Below, one piece after another: positions 58,421 through 64,000 of a stretch of DNA of 64,000 nt (position 1 is the first letter of the stretch; each line of letters opens with the position of its first letter). A program made the position numbers and the translations under genes. Source of the stretch: Brachyhypopomus gauderio (Eukaryota > Chordata > Actinopteri > Gymnotiformes > Hypopomidae); NCBI RefSeq assembly GCF_052324685.1, contig NC_135212.1, positions 47,254,825 through 47,318,824 on the forward strand, written 5' to 3'. The notes below the pieces were generated by a model. It saw only the letters and a list, made by a program, of their open reading frames with translations, searched no databases and had not been told where the DNA came from.

Positions 58421-59870
58421 CGCCGGTTAAAGTATCAGTGCTGCCGCCACGAGCCGTTCACATTCCACATTTTCCACAGAAATATCCATATGCATTTTCG
58501 AATGAATGCGAATGCAAATATTACACAGCAGTGAATTATGTAAATTGTCGTGAAGAGAACGTTACCCGCAACCGTGTTCCCCTAAGATCTGTACTACCCT
58601 TAATATTCTCTCATTCACTCGCGGCTACAGCCACAAGGGAGATGCTGGAATTGGCAGACAAAAATTACAGGTGTATTAACCACGTTAGAGGAGTGCGAAT
58701 AAAAATATGATCAATTACAATGGCTATTGAGTCGTTTTATAATGCAGTCCATGCCGTCAGTTAATCGACTGTGGTTTGAGATGCGAATGTAAAACCGGAG
58801 AGGAGGGAAGAACTCCGACCCTGGGCTGCGTCTCTGGGCAGCTCGTGCTCTAGATGGCCGGACATGCCCTGCTGAAGACCGAGAGCTAGTGTAGGAGTCG
58901 GAGAACTGCTGCTGGAAGGGATTATACACCGCGAGCTTGGACACGCGCACACGCTCTTTGGGTCTTCCTCTTTCGTTTTTTTTCTCTTCTCAGGTGCTCT
59001 CCCAGTAGACTCCTCCAACAGAGCACTATTAACTGATCAGAAGGAGACTCAAACAGAGAGATGGGAGACAAACTTGGGGAAATAACAACGTAGACCTTAG
59101 TCTAGCGCTCAGATTGTTCTTTCTAAAGCAGATCAGTAGCATTCCACACACCCCCAACACACCCACACACTGTAATTTAAGCCATTAATCTCAGCTACAT
59201 GGATAGATTAAATACACTCTGATAGTTTCAGTGCACCCTGCACAATGTTTAACCCCCTGTGGATGTGGCCATATTACTGTGCTGTGGGAGAGGAGGGGGC
59301 TACTCAAGAAATGACATACTGCAGCATACTGGACAGAGGAGAGAAAGAGAGAGAACATGAGATAGAAAACCCACGGGACACGCAACAGAGGAGTGGAGAA
59401 GAATGACGATGAGGAGCGGAGGGATGGAGGGATGGAGCATGCTCAGTGAGGAGGGAAACGGGCAGGAGGAAAAGTGTCTCACCTGAGAGGGGTGGAGAAG
59501 TGAAGATGGGCAACACCATTCAGTTTAACAGCCTGAAAGAGCTGCCAGAGGCCTGCGTGGGAACCCCTGCAGGGGGCGCTTGTGAGTAGGCCAAGATTGA
59601 AGAAAACAGCAGACAGGAAAGAGCTGCAGTTAGCCCTGGCATGTCCACCGTGATTCCAGTATTTCCCTGAAAAACACAACACCTGTTTTCATGGGTTGTG
59701 TGTTGGTTTGTGGCTACAAGTCTAAACATACTGTAATTGAATCAAAAATTGGAGTTGTGTGTGTTTTTGGGTGTTGATTGTAGCCAGATGATCTGCTACT
59801 TGTGTGTTTCGTGTTCTGTGTATGGCAGGCATCTTGCACATTGCAGGTCTCTGTGTTATGTTGTCTAGAG

Positions 59871-59921
59871 CAGTGATTCTCAACTGGTGGGTCACGGGCT
59901 GAGACCAGTTGAGAACCCCTG
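59871..59921. mobile_element. 51-bp hAT-like miniature element
   Basis: The terminal 18 bp, CAGTGATTCTCAACTGGT, and the inverted right end, CAGGGGTTCTCAACTGGT, differ at two positions. The target duplication GTCTAGAG is exact (59863-59870 and 59922-59929). Copy B of the surrounding block has a single GTCTAGAG at the corresponding place (62410-62417), which is the empty site. The element is almost entirely inverted repeat. Confidence 0.88.
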
Positions 59922-60167
59922 GTCTAGAGGATCTGGTCTTGCTGCTGACACTTATAGAAGAGGTCTTCAATCCCACTGTGCCCTTCACGTGTGCTGAGGG
60001 CGTAAACTAAAGCAGAGCCCACACAGAGGTGAGAGAGAGACGGTGAGATGTAGTGGCAGTGGGCGTCTTCAGAGCTCCTTCGTCTGGGATTCCTCAGCAG
60101 TGCTGTGGTGTTATCAGTGGGAGGCAAAACTCCATTCATAACCATTAAACTCAGTGGACACACATAT

Positions 60168-60336
<169 letters not shown>

Positions 60337-60420
60337 TCATTCTCTGTGGGACATGAAGTGCTCACACACCCACACCCTTTTTACCTATTCATGTCCAAAC
60401 ATAATGTGCCTTTCAGGTAC

Positions 60421-62391
60421 TTAACAATGTGATGTTTGTGTGTGTTTGTGCCCACGTGTGCTTGTGTGTGAGTGTATCTCTAAGAGCTGCTGTGTCTGCT
60501 CATTTCACCATACACTGATTTGAAAGGGGTCCATCCACTCTGACCGTAATTAATCTCTTAAAGTGCTGAGCTGGGAGAGAGAGCTCTGACACTGCTACAT
60601 CTGACCACTCCTTGTGTGTGTGTGTATGTGTGTGTGTGTGTGTGTGCGTGCGCGCATGTGCATGGGCTTTCATGCATGAGGAAATGCAGGCATACCTTGG
60701 ACACCTACTAAATCTCGTAATTAACTGCTGAGTTGAATCAGACTCGTTTGAGCAGGGAAATCACCAGACAATAATGCAGTCCCAGCCTGCAGGACTAGAG
60801 CTGCCTGTCAGGCGCTCTGCTTCTCAAAGCTTCCCCAGAGGGTCTCATCCTCATCAGCAGTGTGTGCGCACGCGGGTGAAACGTTGGTGTGTGTTTCACG
60901 ACTTGCTCTTGTGTGTGCGCCGTTGCACCACAGGTGGTATTTCTGAACAGGGCTTTCACTTGGATTGGAAAGACCTAAATTAAGGTTCTTTATCATTGCA
61001 GCCTATTGCCCAAAGAGAAAGAGAACACTGGCAAAGCACTGCGAAGGAGAGAGAGAGAGAGGGAGAGAGCGTGAGTGAGCGGTAGATGCATGGAGGGGTC
61101 GGAGAGTTCGGTGAACTGATAGTGAGCGTCAGATCGGAGGGGCTCGGTGAGAGAGAGCAGTGCAGATATTTACAAGGACAAAGGTATGAACTACACCGCA
61201 GTCATCAGTTTCAAGCACCAAGCAGAAAAAATGCGAAGCAATGTGTTTGCTTGTGTGTGTGTGTTTCTATGTACGGAAGAAGGAGACTGAGAGTATGAAT
61301 CAGATCGGCTCTCTCAGTCCATGAATGAGCGAGAGAGCGTGCACATGAGCGTGAGTGTGAGAAGGAACGGTACTCTAAGAAATATTACTCTTCAGTACTA
61401 TAAGTACTGTTCTATATTGTGCTGTGCAAGACTGGCTGATGTAAAACAGAATTCTAATAAAGTATTTTACATTGGTAACTCATGACCAATATAGATACAG
61501 GGAAGCATCACCATTGCACATTATATCGTAATTTTATTCTAATATTTTGTAAATGAATGCAGTGCCGTGGAGATCTGGCTCCTGTGTGTCTCGCTGCTTC
61601 TGTGTTCACTGGTGGATGAAACCTTGCAGCTGTATTAAACTGCTGTCTCTTATTTCTGATTCACTGCAGTGGTCAAGTGCAAGCATTCTTACCTGGGAAA
61701 TACTAGTGTTATGAGTCCATGATGATGTAGGCAACACTAGGTATGCTTACAATGCATGATCTCGAAGTTAATGATGTAGGAGTGCAGCATGTGCTAGCTA
61801 GCTAGAGCTAGCGGTGTGTACGAGCAGACGTGTCCTGCATTTTGGTGCGGTACTTCCTGAATTGGGGAGCTGGTATGGGTGAGACGCACTGATTTAGCTG
61901 CCTTTAAGATGCAGTAAATGGAAGCTCTCATTATCAGACTAGGTTGTTACATGCCTAAATCAGAAAACCTGCATAACAGAGCAACCACACAATCTGGCGA
62001 TAAGGTCAGAGGTCAGAAGTCAAAGTCAGAGTGGACTGGGTTATTTTGGTTCTTGCCCACTTCACTTGAATCATTTTATTTATTTGCCCTGCTGTATTGA
62101 AAGAATATATGACTTTATCATTAATTTGAGTTGAATGATTATTACATGACCATAAATCATCACCATAAATGAATGTCTTTACCAGCGCTTGTCACTGTAG
62201 GTCATCAACTTGTTTTTAAATCACAGTGTTTTTTTTCCTCAGTGCTGCCACACTACCAAATTCATCAGTGTGTGAAGGAGTGTATCTGCCATTACACGCA
62301 CAGAAAAGAGTGATCTCACTCACTTACACCGTTTATTTTCTTTCTTTTTCTGTTTTCGATTGGTTCTGCCTTGCATGGTATCTCTGCTCGC
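60421..62391. other. intron sequence between duplicated blocks
   Basis: About 2 kb with GT-rich stretches (60611-60660) and a short GA tract (61046-61075). No exon or recognised mobile element. Confidence 0.45.
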
Positions 62392-62765
62392 ACGTCCCTG
62401 TGTTTTGTTGTCTAGAGGATCTGGCCTTGCTGCTGACACTTGTAGAAGAGGTCTTCAATCCCCCTGTGCCCTTCACGTGTACTGAGGGCGTAAACTAAAG
62501 CAGAGCCCACACAGAGGTGAGAGAGAGACGGTGAGATGTAGTGGCAGTGGGCGTCTTCAGAGCTCCTTCGTCTGGGATTCCTCAGCAGTGCTGTGGTGTT
62601 ATCAGTTGGAGGCAAAACTCCATTCATAACCATTAAACTCAGTGGACAAACGTATGTCTCTCTTTCTCACATATTCTATCTGTCTATTGTGAAATTTTGT
62701 GGAACACAGAAAGCACACAACCATTTTACCTGCTCATGTCCATACTTAATGTGGCTTTGAGGTAC
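62392..62765 (+). repeat. duplicated block, copy B
   Basis: Second copy of the block at 59850-60420. It lacks both the 51-bp insertion and the long CTAT tract and so preserves the earlier state. Confidence 0.8.
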
Positions 62766-62982
62766 TTTTTTATTACTTTTTTACTTTTAATTTTTTATGA
62801 TTCCTTGAGAGTGATTTTGCAAACAGGGCTCATTTTGTAAAACATTACATACAATTCACCCAAACAGAAGAACACCTCAGGTCTTTGGCAAAACACTTCA
62901 TTCAAAACATAACATAAAAACCCAATTTTGTCTCCATATGGAACACACAGGGCTCATATCATATGATTCTGTTTGAACCAGG

Positions 62983-64000
62983 TAAGTAAGTAAGTAAGTA
63001 AGTAAAATACATTTATATAGCACTTTTCACAGGCACAAGCCACAAAGTGCTTTACAACGGAAAATAAAATAAAATAAATCAAAGACACAAAAACACACAC
63101 TATAGAACAGAAATAAAATACAGTGTACAAGGTCAACGGCTGCAACCTCCACCACTAACTAAACGCCTGCGTAAAAAGGAAAGTCTTTAGCTGTTTTTTA
63201 AAAGTATCTACAGTGTCAGCTGATCTTAAATGTGGAGAAAGTGTGTTCCACAGTTTTGGAGCAACCACCTTAAATGCTCGGTCTCCACGAGTCTTTAGAC
63301 ATGAGCGTGGCACAGACAGTAAACTCAGGTTGTTTGACCTGAGTAATCGTGATGAAGTGTAGGGGTGGAGCAGGTCAGCGACATACACAGGAGCTGTGTT
63401 GTGTAGTGCTCTGTATGTTAAAGTTAAAATCTTGAACTGGATCCTGAATTCTACAGGAAGCCAGTGTAAGGATTTTAAAATGGGTGTTATGTGAGACCGT
63501 CTGCTTGACTTGGTCAGTAACCTCGCTGCAGCGTTTTGAATTATCTGTAAACGACCACGAGCTGATACACTGAGAGATGAAAACAAGGCATTACAGTAGT
63601 CTATGCGAGATGAAATAAACGCATGGATCAGCATCTCTAGATCTGCTGTTGAGACCATAGATCTCAGTTTACTGATATTTCTCAAGTGGAAGAAACAGGA
63701 TCTTGACAGCTGTTTAACATGAGAATCAAATGCTAAAGACTGATCAAAGATAACTCCCAGATTTCGGAGGCTAGTGTGGACAGCAGAGGAAAGAAGTCCA
63801 AGATTTTGCTTAATCGTTTGACTAAGCCTATCAGGAGCAATGATCAATACCTCAGTCTTGTTATCATTTAGCTGTAGGAAGTTATTTGAGGTCCATTCTC
63901 TGATTGATTGAAGACAATCTAATAGCTATGAATAACTATGAACCTCACTTGGTTTAAAAGAGAAATAAAGCTGAATATCATCAGCAAATAAATGATAGGA
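62983..64000 (-). mobile_element. L2-like LINE, 3' part, running off the window
   Basis: On the minus strand a frame of 230 aa (63847-63155) encodes the C-terminal part of a non-LTR reverse transcriptase: LGVIFDQSLAFDSHVKQ, HAFISSRIDYCNALFS, IQNAAARLLT, LHWLPVEFRI, APKLWNTLSPHLR. These are the conserved phrases of fish L2-type elements. A stop or frame break lies upstream, and the catalytic YxDD region is not in this window. The 3' UTR (63154-63005) is followed by a (TTAC)n tail (about 63004-62983), fitting the microsatellite tail of L2 elements. Confidence 0.85.

Noticed and set aside
59924-60003. Shared short frame in the duplicated blocks as a duplicated exon
   Set aside because: The four differences between copies in this frame are all amino-acid changing, with no synonymous bias, and no splice sites frame it convincingly.

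Overview
This window is nuclear DNA from a bony fish. Genes have many short introns with GT-AG boundaries. Coding exons give full-length vertebrate orthologues. CA/GT, CT and tetranucleotide microsatellites are abundant, and there is a tRNA-derived SINE, hAT-type non-autonomous elements and an L2-like LINE. The gene set joins human 17q23 neighbours (DDX42, STRADA) to human 19q13.33 neighbours (SNRNP70, LIN7B, KCNC3), a combination that, as far as I recall, is common on teleost chromosomes. The species cannot be named from sequence alone.

Layout. (1) 1695-8225, minus: ddx42, 17 coding exons, 942 aa. (2) 8226-9505: shared head-to-head promoter. (3) 9506-16113, plus: strada, 12 coding exons, 428 aa, a pseudokinase. 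(4) 17736-20881, minus: rnf113a, 10 coding exons, 321 aa. (5) 24313-25956, plus: a single-exon piggyBac-derived gene of 547 aa that has lost one catalytic Asp, so probably domesticated. (6) 27672-34431, plus: snrnp70 (U1-70K), 9 coding exons, 496 aa. (7) 35578-38149, plus: lin7b, 6 coding exons, 208 aa. (8) about 39358-42809, plus: an unrecognised small gene with an X-box-like site in its promoter. (9) 42844-50449: gene-free, simple-repeat-rich. (10) 50515-51138, plus: first coding exon of kcnc3 (Kv3.3). The rest of the window has no further coding exon that I can support and is probably its first intron. It holds two hAT-like elements, a 1.3-kb minisatellite, a CpG-rich MEF2-site segment, a duplicated block and an L2-like LINE entering from the right edge.

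For the multi-exon genes the splice boundaries were placed by eye. Summed exon lengths of ddx42, strada, rnf113a, snrnp70 and lin7b are each divisible by three and give proteins close to the expected family length, which supports the models. Three of the genes (ddx42, rnf113a, snrnp70) encode spliceosome-associated proteins.

The most unusual signal is in the 4.1-kb intron 7 of snrnp70. Eight copies of a 22-nt unit (31078-31473) each form a perfect or wobble 7-bp hairpin whose loop presents GGTAA(G), the U1-complementary core of a 5' splice site. The array lies about 50 nt before a candidate poison exon with an in-frame stop and surrounds an AATAAA signal. This suggests that the U1-70K transcript senses U1 snRNP through decoy 5' splice sites. 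I regard it as the best candidate for an undescribed system here.
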